55,279 nt of DNA from Amycolatopsis tucumanensis (GTDB lineage: Bacteria; Actinomycetota; Actinomycetes; Mycobacteriales; Pseudonocardiaceae), in assembly GCF_021654135.1 (NCBI RefSeq), contig NZ_JAKGSD010000055.1, forward strand, positions 1 to 55,279, written 5' to 3'. The first letter of the stretch is position 1. Each line of letters opens with the position of its first letter. This document shows positions 34,130 to 42,642 of the stretch, piece after piece. The position numbers and the translations under genes are program-made. The notes under the pieces are model-generated. The model saw only the letters and a list, made by a program, of their open reading frames with translations, was not told the origin of the DNA and searched no databases.

Positions 34130-34693
34130 ATGTGGGCACAGATCGCCTTCTGGGTCTGCGCCGTCGGTTCCGTGGCTACCGGGGTCGCGGTGTTCCGGGT
34201 GGACTCCATGGCGCGCGCCACGTTCGCGCTGCTCGCGTCGTTCGTCTTCGCCGCCGGGACCGTGCTGCTGCTGAACCTGGCCTACCTCGGCGTCCTCGTG
34301 GTCCTCATGATGATCATGGAGATGGTCGTCATGGCGATCTTCATGATCATGTACATGATGAACCCGGCCGGACTGATGCCGATGACCATGGTGCACAACC
34401 AGAAGGGCTCGCTGGCGATCGCGGGCGGGGTGTTCGCGGTGCTGGCCGTGGCGATCTTCCTGATCCCGTGGCCGACTTCGGGCGAGCCACCGCCCGCCGA
34501 CCCGACGCGCGCCCTCGGTGAGGCCCTCATGGGCTCGAAGATGCTCGTGATGATGGTGCTGGGGCTGTGCCTGTTCGCCACCATGGTGGCCACCGTCGTC
34601 CTGGCTGCACACCGAGGCCGTTACGACCGTTACGGCGACCGGCTCGACGCCAAGCACCCCGACGACCCAGTGCGAGGGGGCCTGAACCGGTGA
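34130..34693 (+). CDS. nuoJ: NADH-quinone oxidoreductase subunit J-like
   Basis: 187 residues with five helices. Start ATG 34130 has AAAGGAG about 8 nt upstream. The NuoJ block VDSMARATFALLASFVFAAGTVLLLNLAYLGVLVVLMMIMEMVVMAIFM is clear (residues 22-70), Met-rich in the third helix, which is the pi-bulge helix in NuoJ. The cytoplasmic tail ends in an Asp/Arg-rich segment. The stop overlaps nuoK by 4 nt (GTGA). Family assignment is good. Whether the conserved Tyr/Glu of helix 3 is functional cannot be told. Confidence 0.85.
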   Translation: MWAQIAFWVCAVGSVATGVAVFRVDSMARATFALLASFVFAAGTVLLLNLAYLGVLVVLMMIMEMVVMAIFMIMYMMNPAGLMPMTMVHNQKGSLAIAGGVFAVLAVAIFLIPWPTSGEPPPADPTRALGEALMGSKMLVMMVLGLCLFATMVATVVLAAHRGRYDRYGDRLDAKHPDDPVRGGLNR

Positions 34694-34995
34694 TCCTGCA
34701 ACAGTTTCTGCTCCTCGCTGCGGCGTTGTTCAGCGTCGGTCTTTACGGCGCGCTCTCCCAGCAGTCCATCGTGATGATCATGATGGGGCTGGAGCTGATG
34801 GCCAACGCGATCATCGTGGCCGCCTCGGCGTTCTGGTACTTCGCCTCGCCCAGCCGCCCCGACGGCCAGGTCGTGGTGGTCGTCGCGCTCGTGCTGATGG
34901 CGGTCGACATGGCGATCGGGTTCGCCGTCACGACCGCGATCTTCCGGCGCCGGGACGTGGACATGACCGACTCGGCCGCGGATCTCAAGGGCTGA
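34690..34995 (+). CDS. nuoK: NADH-quinone oxidoreductase subunit K-like
   Basis: 101 residues from GTG 34690, chosen because it overlaps the nuoJ stop and starts at the usual NuoK length. Three helices. The proton-path glutamate of helix 2 is kept in MMGLELMANAI (about residue 36). The second conserved glutamate (E72 in E. coli) is Asp here, VLMAVDMAIGFAV. This is a conservative change but unusual. It forms part of the antiporter-like chain with NuoL, M and N. It is followed 4 nt later by nuoL. Confidence 0.87.
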   Translation: MILQQFLLLAAALFSVGLYGALSQQSIVMIMMGLELMANAIIVAASAFWYFASPSRPDGQVVVVVALVLMAVDMAIGFAVTTAIFRRRDVDMTDSAADLKG

Positions 34996-34999
34996 ACCG

Positions 35000-36823
35000 A
35001 TGACCCTGTGGCTGCTCATCGCGCTCCCCTTCGTGGCCGGAGGCGCCCTCTTGCTCTCGGGCCACCGCGCCGACCGGGTGGCTCCCTGGGCCGGCGTCGC
35101 CATAGCCGCCGCGACGGTCGCGCTCGCGATCATCGCCGCGGTCGGCAGGCCGGAGGTCTCGGCGCCGTTGCTGGCCGGCCTCCGGCTCGGGCTCGGTGTG
35201 GACGGGCTCTCGTCCGTCATGGTGGTGACCGTCGCCCTCGTGCTGCTCGCCGTGCTCGTGTTCGCCGCCGGCGAATTCCGCGCCGACGAGTCGCGAGCCC
35301 GTTTTCACGGGCTGATGCTGGTTTTCGCGGGCGCGATGCTGGTGACCGTGACGGCCCGTGACCTGACCGCGCTGCTCATGGCATGGGAAGTCATGGGAGC
35401 CTGCTCGTACGCCCTGATCGGGTTCTGGTGGCGGGACGAGCACCGGGCGGCGTCCGGTGTGGTCGCTTTCCTCACCACGCGCGCCGCCGACCTCGGGTTG
35501 TACCTGGCGGCAGGGGCCGCCCTCGCCGGCGGAGTGGCCGGCCTGGACCTCGCCGGCCTGCCGGACGCGGCGGGCGGCTGGCGGGACGCGATCGCGGCCG
35601 GACTGGTGCTCGCGGCGATCGGAAAGTCCGCCCAGTTGCCGTTCAGTTTCTGGCTTTCACGGGCGATGGACGGTCCGAGCCCGGTCTCGGCGCTGCTGCA
35701 CTCGGCGACGATGGTCGCGGCAGGTGCGTACCTGCTGCTGCGGGTCGAGCCGCTGCTGACCGTGACCGGGTGGGCGGCCACCACGGTCGCCTGGGTCGGG
35801 GTGCTCACCGCGCTCGCGCTCGGCGCGGTCGCGGTGGCACAGCGCGACCTCAAGCAGGTATTGGCGGCCTCGACGTGCTCGCAGATCGGGTTCATGGTGC
35901 TCGCCGCCGGCACCGGCGGTGTGGCGGCCGGGACGGGCCAGCTCGTGGCCCACGCGGCGACCAAGAGCCTGCTCTTCCTCGGGGCCGGTGCGTGGCTGGT
36001 CGCGCTGGACACCAAGGACCTCGCCCGGCTGAAGGGCGCCGCGCGGCGCTTCCCGCTTCTGGGCGCGGTGTTCACCATCGGCGCGATGAGCCTGGCGGGC
36101 ATTCCGCCGTTGTCGATCTGGGTAACCAAGGACGCAGTGCTGGCGACCGCGCTGGCCGGATCACCCGCCCTCTATGTCGTGGGGTTGGCGGCGGCGCTGC
36201 TCAGCGGTGCCTACGTGGGCCGGGTGCTGGCCGTCCTCTGGCTGCCCACTGAGCCGGGTTCGGCCTCGCCGCCGAACTCACTGCTCCTGGGACCGTTGCC
36301 GGTCCTCGCGCTGGCTGCCGCGTTGCTCGGCGTCCTCGGACTGCCCGGGCCCGCACACTGGTTCGCTTCCCTCCTCGGGGTGACCGAAGTTCCCGAGGCC
36401 TCGTGGCTCGAGCTGATCGTCTCCGGGCTGATCGCGATCGTGGGCGCCCTGGTCGCCGCGTCCTGGACGCGCCAGCGGTCGCCGGCCGCGCCACGCGTGC
36501 TGGCCGGCTGGCTCGGGCTCGAACGGCTCGCCCGGCTGCTCGTCGTGACGCCTGCGCTGCGCCTGGCCGACGGGCTGGCCCGGTTCGACGACCGGGTGGT
36601 GGACGGCGGCGTGCGCGCGGCCGCGGCTACCGCCGGCGGCCTGGGCCGCCTTGTGAACCTGCGCCTCGAATGGTCGATCGAGGGCGCCGTGCGCGGCCTC
36701 ACCGGGGCGGCGCGGGCACTGGGTCGGCAGGCGCCGCGGCCGCAGACCGGTCAGCTGCACCACTACTACGCCCAGGCGGCCGTCGGGCTGGGTGTCCTGG
36801 TCCTGTTGTTGATCGTCCTGTGA
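35000..36823 (+). CDS. nuoL: NADH-quinone oxidoreductase subunit L-like antiporter subunit
   Basis: 607 residues, full length for NuoL with a long C-terminal lateral segment. Proton-channel helices are recognisable: LTALLMAWEVMGACSYALIGFWW (helix 5 with conserved Glu), KSAQLPFSFWLSRAMDGPSPVSALLHSATMVAAGAYLLLR (helices 7-8 with conserved Lys, His) and KSLLFLGAGAW. The C-terminal 100 residues include the amphipathic helix region and a final helix (GLGVLVLLLIVL). It can act as a proton-pumping or Mrp-like antiporter subunit. ATG 35000 follows nuoK by 4 nt. Confidence 0.92.
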   Translation: MTLWLLIALPFVAGGALLLSGHRADRVAPWAGVAIAAATVALAIIAAVGRPEVSAPLLAGLRLGLGVDGLSSVMVVTVALVLLAVLVFAAGEFRADESRARFHGLMLVFAGAMLVTVTARDLTALLMAWEVMGACSYALIGFWWRDEHRAASGVVAFLTTRAADLGLYLAAGAALAGGVAGLDLAGLPDAAGGWRDAIAAGLVLAAIGKSAQLPFSFWLSRAMDGPSPVSALLHSATMVAAGAYLLLRVEPLLTVTGWAATTVAWVGVLTALALGAVAVAQRDLKQVLAASTCSQIGFMVLAAGTGGVAAGTGQLVAHAATKSLLFLGAGAWLVALDTKDLARLKGAARRFPLLGAVFTIGAMSLAGIPPLSIWVTKDAVLATALAGSPALYVVGLAAALLSGAYVGRVLAVLWLPTEPGSASPPNSLLLGPLPVLALAAALLGVLGLPGPAHWFASLLGVTEVPEASWLELIVSGLIAIVGALVAASWTRQRSPAAPRVLAGWLGLERLARLLVVTPALRLADGLARFDDRVVDGGVRAAAATAGGLGRLVNLRLEWSIEGAVRGLTGAARALGRQAPRPQTGQLHHYYAQAAVGLGVLVLLLIVL

Positions 36824-36833
36824 CGAACGTGAG

Positions 36834-38324
36834 GTGAACGTGCTCAGCGTCGTGGTGTTCCTGCCGCTGGCGGCCGCGGTGGTGCTGTTCGCGGTGCCGC
36901 GCGTGCCCGACCGGTTCGTCCGGTGGTGGTGGCTCGCGGTGGCGGCGATCGATTTCGCGCTGGTCATCGCGTTGTGGGTGGGTTACCCGGGTGGGGACGG
37001 TTACGCCTACGAGGTCAACCTGCGGTGGATCCCGAGCGTGAGCTCCGGCTACCACCTGGGCGTGGACGGTCTCAGCCTGCCGCTGGTCGCGCTCACCGCG
37101 GGCCTGTTCCTCGCGTGCGCGGTCTATTCGCTGCGTCAGGACAAGCGGGTGCGCTCCTTCGCCGCGTTGTTCCTGTTCCTGGAGACGGTGAGCCTCGGGC
37201 TGTTCGTGGCCCTGGACCTGATCCTGTTCTTCGTCTTCTTCGATCTGTCGATCGTCGGGATGTACTTCGTGATCGCGGGCTGGGGTCACCGCGACGCCGC
37301 GCGGGCGGCCGTGAAGTTCTTCCTGTACACCTTCGTCGGCTCCCTCGCATTGCTGGTCGGGTTCATCGCCCTCTACCTCGCCGCCTCACCGCACACCTTC
37401 GACATCGTCGAACTGACCCGGCAAATGCCGCTGGCCGGCGGCGGATGGGTCGCCGGGCTCGTGCTGCTCGCCCTGGGTGTGGGTTTCGCGATCAAGACCC
37501 CGACCGTCCCGTTCCACACCTGGCTGCCGCCCGCGCACACGGAGGCGCCCGCGGCCGGGTCGGCGATCCTGGCCGGAGTGCTGCTGAAAATGGGCACGTA
37601 CGGGTTCGTGCGCATCATGATGCCCATCCTGCCCGACGCGTGGCGCCGCTACGCCGTGGTCGTCGTCGTGATCGGCGTGGTCAGCGTCCTCTATGGAGCG
37701 TTCGTGGCGCTGGCACAGCGGGACTTCAAGCGGATGATCGCCTACACCTCGGTCAACCACATGGGCTACATCATCCTCGCGGTCGGCGCCGCCGGACTGG
37801 TCGCCGATTCCGCAGCCGAGGCGCGCCAGCTCGCGGTGACCGGGGCGGTCACGCAGATGGTCAGCCACGGCCTGATCACCGCCGCGCTGTTCCTGCTGGC
37901 CGGGGTGCTCTACGACCGCGGCGGCACCTACGACATGTCCCGCTACGGCGGGATGGCGGCCAGCGCACCCAAGTTCGCGGGGCTCACCGCGGTGGCGGCG
38001 TTCGCCTCGCTCGGCCTGCCCGGGTTCTCCGGATTCATCGCCGAGTTCCAGATCTTCACCGGGTCACTCGGGGCGACGCCGGTCGCCACAGTGCTGGCGT
38101 TCCTCGGCATCCTCGTCACAGCGGCCCTGTTCCTGCGCGCCTTCCAGCGGATCTTCCTCGGCCCCGCGCGCTCGACCGAACCGGCAGCCGACCTGACTGT
38201 CACCGAGGGCGTCTCGATCGCGCCGCTACTGGTGCTCGCCGTCGTCATCGGCGTGTTCCCGCGGTTCCTGCTCGACCTGATCGAACCGGCGTCGCGCGCG
38301 GTCCTCGACCTGATGGCCCGGTGA
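36834..38324 (+). CDS. nuoM: NADH-quinone oxidoreductase subunit M-like antiporter subunit
   Basis: 496 residues with 14 helices. Typical NuoM signatures are SGYHLGVDGLSLPLVALTAGLF (residues 62-83), FFVFFDLSIVGMYFVIAGWGH, the channel motif IKTPTVPFHTWLPPAHTEAPAAGSAILAGVLLKMGTYG (conserved Lys), and YTSVNHMGYIILAVGA. The usual glutamate in helix 5 (FFEwxLIPM in standard NuoM) is FFDLSIVGMY, again Asp for Glu. Start GTG 36834 or 36840, the latter with GAGG at good spacing. It is tightly linked to nuoL and nuoN. Confidence 0.92.
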   Translation: MNVLSVVVFLPLAAAVVLFAVPRVPDRFVRWWWLAVAAIDFALVIALWVGYPGGDGYAYEVNLRWIPSVSSGYHLGVDGLSLPLVALTAGLFLACAVYSLRQDKRVRSFAALFLFLETVSLGLFVALDLILFFVFFDLSIVGMYFVIAGWGHRDAARAAVKFFLYTFVGSLALLVGFIALYLAASPHTFDIVELTRQMPLAGGGWVAGLVLLALGVGFAIKTPTVPFHTWLPPAHTEAPAAGSAILAGVLLKMGTYGFVRIMMPILPDAWRRYAVVVVVIGVVSVLYGAFVALAQRDFKRMIAYTSVNHMGYIILAVGAAGLVADSAAEARQLAVTGAVTQMVSHGLITAALFLLAGVLYDRGGTYDMSRYGGMAASAPKFAGLTAVAAFASLGLPGFSGFIAEFQIFTGSLGATPVATVLAFLGILVTAALFLRAFQRIFLGPARSTEPAADLTVTEGVSIAPLLVLAVVIGVFPRFLLDLIEPASRAVLDLMAR

Positions 38325-38331
38325 TCGCGCC

Positions 38332-39750
38332 GTGGAGATGATGAACGAAGACCCCTCCGCACTGCTGCCCGAGATCTTCCTCGCGGTGGCGGCCGTGGTC
38401 GCCCTGCTGCTCGGGTCCTACCTCCCGCGGCAGCGCCAGTGGCCCGTCCGGTTGGTCACCGCCCTCGCCTGCCTCGCCGGCCTGGTCGCGACCGTGGTGG
38501 CCTGGGGGCACGACGAGACGGTGTTCGGCGGCAGTTATGCGATCGACGTCGCCACCAACGCCGGCCGAATCATCGTGCTGGTCTCCGTGCTCATCACCCT
38601 CGGGGTCAGCGCCGGGGAGTTCCGCGGCGCCCCACGGGAGAGCGAGCTGTACGTCCTCATGCTGCTCGCCGCCCTCGGGACGGTGCTGCTGACCGGGGCG
38701 AACGACCTGATGCTGCTGGTCGCCGCCTACCTGCTCGCCAGCATCCCGCTGTACGCGCTCGCGGGATTCGCGAAGGACGACACAGGCACCGAGGCGTCGC
38801 TGAAGTTCTACCTGCTCGGGGCCCTGCTCGGCATCGTCATGCTCGCCGGTGCGACCGTCCTCTTCGGAGTCGGCGGGGCCAGCGGGTACGCGCCGCTCCG
38901 CGAATCGCTCGGCGGCGCACCGGCCGCCGCGGTGGCCATCGGATTCGTCGGAGTGCTCGGCGGGCTGCTGTTCAAGGTGGGCGCGGTGCCCGCACATTTC
39001 TGGGTGCCGGACGTCACCGAGGGCACGAGGCCACCGGTCGCGGCGTTCCTCACCACGGTGCCCAAGATCGGCGGGGTAATCGCCGCGTACCGGCTCGTGT
39101 CCTCGGGTCTGGCGGACTCGCCCGTCGACTGGGCGCTGCTGCTGGCGATCGTCGCCGCGGTCACCATGACACTGGGCAACCTCGCCGCGTTCTTCCAGCA
39201 GAACGTGCGCAGACTGCTCGCGTACTCGACCATCAGCCAGGTCGGGTACCTGCTCATGGCCGTCGCCGCCGCCCTGCGCAGCGACCTCGCCTTGCCCAGC
39301 CTGCTGCTGTACGTCGCCGCCTACGCCGTCACCAACCTCGGGGCGTTCGCCGTGGTGTGCGCGCTGCCCAAGGCCGCTGTGATCGAGGACTACCGCGGCT
39401 TGATCCGGCGCCGGCCCTGGCTCGCCGTCAGCCTGGTGGTGTGCCTGCTCGGGCTCGTCGGCACCCCGCCGACCGGGGTGTTCGCCGGCAAGCTGACCGT
39501 ATTCACCGCCGCCTTCGACGGTGGCTATGCCTGGCTCGTCGTGGTCGCGGCGATCAACACGGTCGCCAGTCTGTTCTACTACCTGCGGTGGATCGCCCCC
39601 GCCGTGCGCTCGGCGGACTCCCCCGCCGCCTCGGACGTCGACCGGTGGTCCGCCGGCACCGCCTACGCCGCTGCCGCCGCCTCTGTGGTGCTGGGCCCGC
39701 TGGCCGGTCCGCTGCTGAGCGCGTTCGGCGGGAGCCTCATCCTGATGTGA
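38332..39750 (+). CDS. nuoN: NADH-quinone oxidoreductase subunit N-like antiporter subunit
   Basis: 472 residues, final gene of the operon. NuoN features: LYVLMLLAALGTVLLTGANDLMLLVAAYLLASIPLYALAGFAK (helices 4-5), FKVGAVPAHFWVPDVTEGTRPPVAAFLTTVPKIGG (channel Lys region) and NVRRLLAYSTISQVGYLLMAVAAA. The start may be GTG 38332 or ATG 38338 (GTGGAG lies just before). A perfect GC-rich hairpin 12 nt after the stop ends the transcript. No nuoC, E, F, G or I genes occur in the operon, so NADH oxidation cannot be encoded here. Confidence 0.92.
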   Translation: MEMMNEDPSALLPEIFLAVAAVVALLLGSYLPRQRQWPVRLVTALACLAGLVATVVAWGHDETVFGGSYAIDVATNAGRIIVLVSVLITLGVSAGEFRGAPRESELYVLMLLAALGTVLLTGANDLMLLVAAYLLASIPLYALAGFAKDDTGTEASLKFYLLGALLGIVMLAGATVLFGVGGASGYAPLRESLGGAPAAAVAIGFVGVLGGLLFKVGAVPAHFWVPDVTEGTRPPVAAFLTTVPKIGGVIAAYRLVSSGLADSPVDWALLLAIVAAVTMTLGNLAAFFQQNVRRLLAYSTISQVGYLLMAVAAALRSDLALPSLLLYVAAYAVTNLGAFAVVCALPKAAVIEDYRGLIRRRPWLAVSLVVCLLGLVGTPPTGVFAGKLTVFTAAFDGGYAWLVVVAAINTVASLFYYLRWIAPAVRSADSPAASDVDRWSAGTAYAAAAASVVLGPLAGPLLSAFGGSLILM

Positions 39751-39761
39751 ACGCGGGAGTT

Positions 39762-39790
39762 GGGCCCGGCCTGTCCCTGTAGCCGGGCCC
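39762..39790 (+). terminator. Terminator after the nuo operon
   Basis: GGGCCCGGC and GCCGGGCCC form a perfect 9-bp stem around an 11-nt loop, followed by CCTCCTTCTC. It lies between nuoN and the convergent DUF305 gene and may serve both strands. Confidence 0.8.
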
Positions 39791-39828
39791 CCTCCTTCTC
39801 GCAGTTCTCGGCAGCAGCCGGGCGTCCG

Positions 39829-40395
39829 CTAGCCGAGTGCCGCGAGCAGGTCGTTCATCCGCGCGAGTTCACGGCTCTGGTCGGTCTTGGTGGTGCGCGC
39901 GACGTCGAGTGCGAACCGGTCCCGACCGTGCTCGAGTTCGTCGATGGCCTCGGCAACCGCCTGGGCGTGGTGGGGTCGCATCATCATCAGGAACATACGA
40001 TCGACCATGGCCCCCTCGGCGCTTCGAAGCATCTGCAGGTCCTGCTGCTCCATCTCCCGCACGGGCGCGGGCGGTGGCTCGGGCTTCGCGCCTTGGCGGC
40101 TCAGCCAGGCCTCCATCTGCCGGATCTGCCCGCTCTGCTCCCCGGCGATGTGCGCCGCGAGTTGCCGCACCTCGGCGTTCGTCGCCTTGGCCCGAGCAAC
40201 CTCGGCCATTTCGACGGCGCTCTGGTGGTGCGGAACGAGCATCGCGATGAAGCTGATGTCATGACTGGTGGCGCGGTCGTTGCCCTTGGCACTGTTCGAG
40301 GTCGAGGCGCTCGCCGCGGGTGCGACCACCAACGCAGCCGCGGCCAGTGCGGCGACGGTGAGACGGATGCGGCTTGGGGCGATTCGGAAACGCAT
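39829..40395 (-). CDS. DUF305 secreted ferritin-like protein
   Basis: 188 residues: signal peptide at about 11-30 (LTVAALAAAALVVAPAASA), then a DUF305 four-helix domain with the two hallmark blocks FIAMLVPHHQSAVEMAEVA and FLMMMRPHHAQAVAEAI, whose HH and Met residues are metal-binding in related proteins. DUF305 proteins are frequent beside copper genes and are thought to bind metal outside the membrane. The gene follows the Cys-rich copper-storage-like gene by 25 nt in the same direction, so both should share one promoter with a TACTA box. Confidence 0.87.
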   Translation of the reverse strand: MRFRIAPSRIRLTVAALAAAALVVAPAASASTSNSAKGNDRATSHDISFIAMLVPHHQSAVEMAEVARAKATNAEVRQLAAHIAGEQSGQIRQMEAWLSRQGAKPEPPPAPVREMEQQDLQMLRSAEGAMVDRMFLMMMRPHHAQAVAEAIDELEHGRDRFALDVARTTKTDQSRELARMNDLLAALG

Positions 40396-40420
40396 GCGAT
40401 CTCCCTGTCAAGTGGAGGGG

Positions 40421-40828
40421 TCAGCCCAGTGAAGCGATCAGAGTGCGACATGCCTGTTCACAACCGCGGCATTCATCCGCGCAGACGCGGCAGTGGTCGT
40501 GGTGCCCGGCATGGCGGGCACACTCGTCACCACACGCCTTGCACGCGGCCGCGCAGGCTTGAAGGATCGACCGGGTGAGGTTGGCGTCGTAGCCGGTGTG
40601 GCGCGACAGCGTCCGGCCGGTGGCATCGCAGATGTCGGCGCAGTCGAGGTTGCCGCGGATGCATTTGGTCAGTTCGGCGACCATTTCCTCGCTGAGACAG
40701 GCGTCCGCGCACGCGCTGCACGCCTGAGCACAGCTGAAGCACGCGTCGATGCACCGCGCCAGCGCCTCCCGGTCCACGCCGCCGAGATCCGCCGGGTAGG
40801 CGCCGAGCATTTCAGCACTCCTGGTCAT
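40421..40828 (-). CDS. Four-helix bundle copper-binding (DUF326/Csp-like) protein
   Basis: 135 residues from ATG 40828, with AGGAG 7 nt upstream. It contains about 18 cysteines in CxxxC and CxxC patterns along helices: CIDACFSCAQACSACADAC, CIRGNLDCADIC, CAAACKACGDEC, and CRVCADECRGCEQAC. This matches Csp/DUF326 four-helix bundles that store many Cu(I) ions within a Cys-lined core. It has no signal peptide, so it is cytosolic (Csp3-type). It is the first gene of an operon with DUF305. A His pair (AGHHDHC) could form an entry site. Copper storage is inferred from family. Confidence 0.88.
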   Translation of the reverse strand: MTRSAEMLGAYPADLGGVDREALARCIDACFSCAQACSACADACLSEEMVAELTKCIRGNLDCADICDATGRTLSRHTGYDANLTRSILQACAAACKACGDECARHAGHHDHCRVCADECRGCEQACRTLIASLG

Positions 40829-41004
40829 CAGATCTCCTATCCATGGTCGTAGTCGTGTGGCCGGTCGCCCGGGTACCCCTTCGAACACGACCCACACCCG
40901 CCGGAGCGAAAAGGTTCTTGTGTCCGGAAGATGCCGGCGTGCGAAGCCTCGACTCGTTGCACCAGAAGGATCTCGACAATGATCGAGCAGATGACGTAAC
41001 GAAC

Positions 41005-41021
41005 TACTATGCTCGATAGTC
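41005..41021. promoter_or_regulatory. TACTA-N7-TAGTC box between copper-storage pair and methyltransferase
   Basis: One mismatch to the consensus; it also reads ACTAT-GCTCG-ATAGT as a perfect palindrome (41006-41020). It is central in the divergent promoter region, 51 nt before the methyltransferase ATG and 176 nt before the Cys-rich gene. It may control both. Confidence 0.65.
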
Positions 41022-41072
41022 TTAAATAGGGTAGGAGTCGCGGCTCAGCACCCGGCGGACGATGGAGGACCG

Positions 41073-41915
41073 ATGGCACTCTCCAACCAGCGGCGAGCGG
41101 ACAAGCAAGTCGCGAACATCCGCGACGACGCCGTCCGCGACCAGTACGCCGACGCTTCCGCCGCCAGCGGTTACGTCGCGGCACACGAGTCAGGACCGTC
41201 CACCAGGTACTTCTTCTCGCGTCTCCACGTCGTCGACGAAGCCCTGGCGCCGGTCTCCGGCGACCTCCTCGACATCGGCTGTGGTCCGGGCATCCTGATC
41301 AGCCATCTCCTCGCCACCCGCCCCGGCGAGTTCCGGATCACCGCGTGCGACCGTTCCCCAGCCATGATCGACGCCGTCGCGGAGCGCACCGGGCACGCCG
41401 GCGTCCGCCTCTCGGTCGCACGGATCGAGGAGATGCCGTTCCCCGACGACAGCTTCGACGTAGTCGTGGCCATGGGCGTGCTCGAGTACGCCGAGGTCCG
41501 CCAGGCACTGCGAGAACTGGCCCGCGTCACCCGGCCAGGCGGGCTCGCCGTCGTGACCATGCTCAACCCGTTGAGCCCCTACCGAACCTTCGAATGGTGC
41601 GTCTACTGGCCGACGTTGCGCCTGCTCGGGCGCCTCGAACGGCTACTCGGGGTGCCATCCTCGAAGCGGCATGGAGTGCCGAGATCCGGGATACGCGCGC
41701 TTCCCGCACGGCGTCTCCGTCGCCTTTTGCGGAACGCGGGGTTCCATCCGAGGGATCTCGTCTACTACGACGTGACTCCGTTCCTGCCTCCGGTAGACAA
41801 GATCGTCCGCCGGTGGAAGCAGGGCTGGCGGCACCATCCGGACAAGACGGTCAGCCGTGGCGCGAGCCGGTGGCTGGGTACCGGCTATCTGGTCACCGCC
41901 CGTCGAGCGGACTAG
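41073..41915 (+). CDS. Class I SAM-dependent methyltransferase
   Basis: 280 residues from ATG 41073 with GGAGG 6 nt upstream. The Rossmann methyltransferase core has motif I LLDIGCGPGILISHLL (about residues 66-81), the acidic end of strand 2 TACDRSPAMI, and motif IV FPDDSFDVVVAMGVLEYAE. The closest types are UbiE/Methyltransf_11. A basic C-terminal region (RRWKQGWRHHPDK) is typical of membrane-lipid or quinone-acting enzymes such as demethylmenaquinone-type relatives, but the substrate is unknown. It is divergent from the Cys-rich copper protein and convergent with the SDR. Confidence 0.85.
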   Translation: MALSNQRRADKQVANIRDDAVRDQYADASAASGYVAAHESGPSTRYFFSRLHVVDEALAPVSGDLLDIGCGPGILISHLLATRPGEFRITACDRSPAMIDAVAERTGHAGVRLSVARIEEMPFPDDSFDVVVAMGVLEYAEVRQALRELARVTRPGGLAVVTMLNPLSPYRTFEWCVYWPTLRLLGRLERLLGVPSSKRHGVPRSGIRALPARRLRRLLRNAGFHPRDLVYYDVTPFLPPVDKIVRRWKQGWRHHPDKTVSRGASRWLGTGYLVTARRAD

Positions 41916-41930
41916 CGCCCCGGCGGTCGG

Positions 41931-42485
41931 CTATCGGAGAGACGTCACCGAGCGCACTGCGCCGGCGATTGATTCAGCGCGATCGGGAATTGGCGCCCCC
42001 GCCGCGGGATCCTCGGCCGGGTCGATCACCGTCACTCGCACCCCGTGCCCCTCCTCCTCGTCGCGCAACGCCTCAGTCAGCACCGAGAGCGCGGCCCGGC
42101 TTCCCACGTAGGCCGCCCGGTTCACCGGTGAGTCGGTGATCCTCGCCGATTCCACCACGATGATGTGTCCGCGCGCCGCCCTCAGGGCAGGCAAAAGGCG
42201 ATGCGCCAGCTCGGCGAAGCCGAACAAGTTCGCCTGGTAGAGCTCTCGCCAGGCTTGTGCACTGGTTTCCCGCAGCGGACCGTCGGCGTAGACGTCTGCA
42301 CAGTGCACCAGGATTTCCACCCCGGCCGGCACACGATCGAGCTCCGTCCATGGCCGGCCAGGCGGACAGGCCGCCGCCGCATCACCGGCCACCCGAACAT
42401 CATGGCTGCCGGCCAAGGATCGCACGATCGCTTCGACGAGTCTCCGGCTGTCGCCGATCACCACGGCGACCGGGCGGGGTTCCAT
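41931..42485 (-). CDS. Short-chain dehydrogenase/reductase with degenerate motifs
   Basis: 184 residues from ATG 42485 (GGAGG 7 nt upstream); a longer version from 42575 would run into the operator box. SDR topology is present: the first strand VAVVIGDSRRLVEAIV lacks the TGxxxGIG glycines, ILVHCADVY corresponds to NNAG, and the active-site segment SARITDSPVNRAAYVGSRAAL has Tyr but Arg in place of the catalytic Lys (YxxxR). At 184 residues it is short. Cofactor use and catalysis are therefore doubtful. It may be a non-catalytic paralog. It is divergent from the VanW gene. Confidence 0.7.
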   Translation of the reverse strand: MEPRPVAVVIGDSRRLVEAIVRSLAGSHDVRVAGDAAAACPPGRPWTELDRVPAGVEILVHCADVYADGPLRETSAQAWRELYQANLFGFAELAHRLLPALRAARGHIIVVESARITDSPVNRAAYVGSRAALSVLTEALRDEEEGHGVRVTVIDPAEDPAAGAPIPDRAESIAGAVRSVTSLR

Positions 42486-42573
42486 CGCTGTCGCCTCCAT
42501 GAGGCTCGAAAAGCCGAACGTAGCATCGCCGGAGGCGTGCCGCACGCGTCCGCACCTTGCGTACTGAGCAGGC

Positions 42574-42590
42574 AACTACCTGTGATAGTA
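42574..42590. promoter_or_regulatory. AACTA-N7-TAGTA box between SDR and VanW genes
   Basis: One mismatch to the consensus; wider arms AACTAC (42574-42579) and GTAGTT (42588-42593) are perfectly inverted. It lies 88 nt from the SDR start and 52 nt from the VanW start. It is a shared candidate operator. Confidence 0.65.
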
Positions 42591-42642
42591 GTTACCAGCT
42601 GTGGCCCGACAACGTGACAGAGGGCCGGGATGAGGGGAGACA

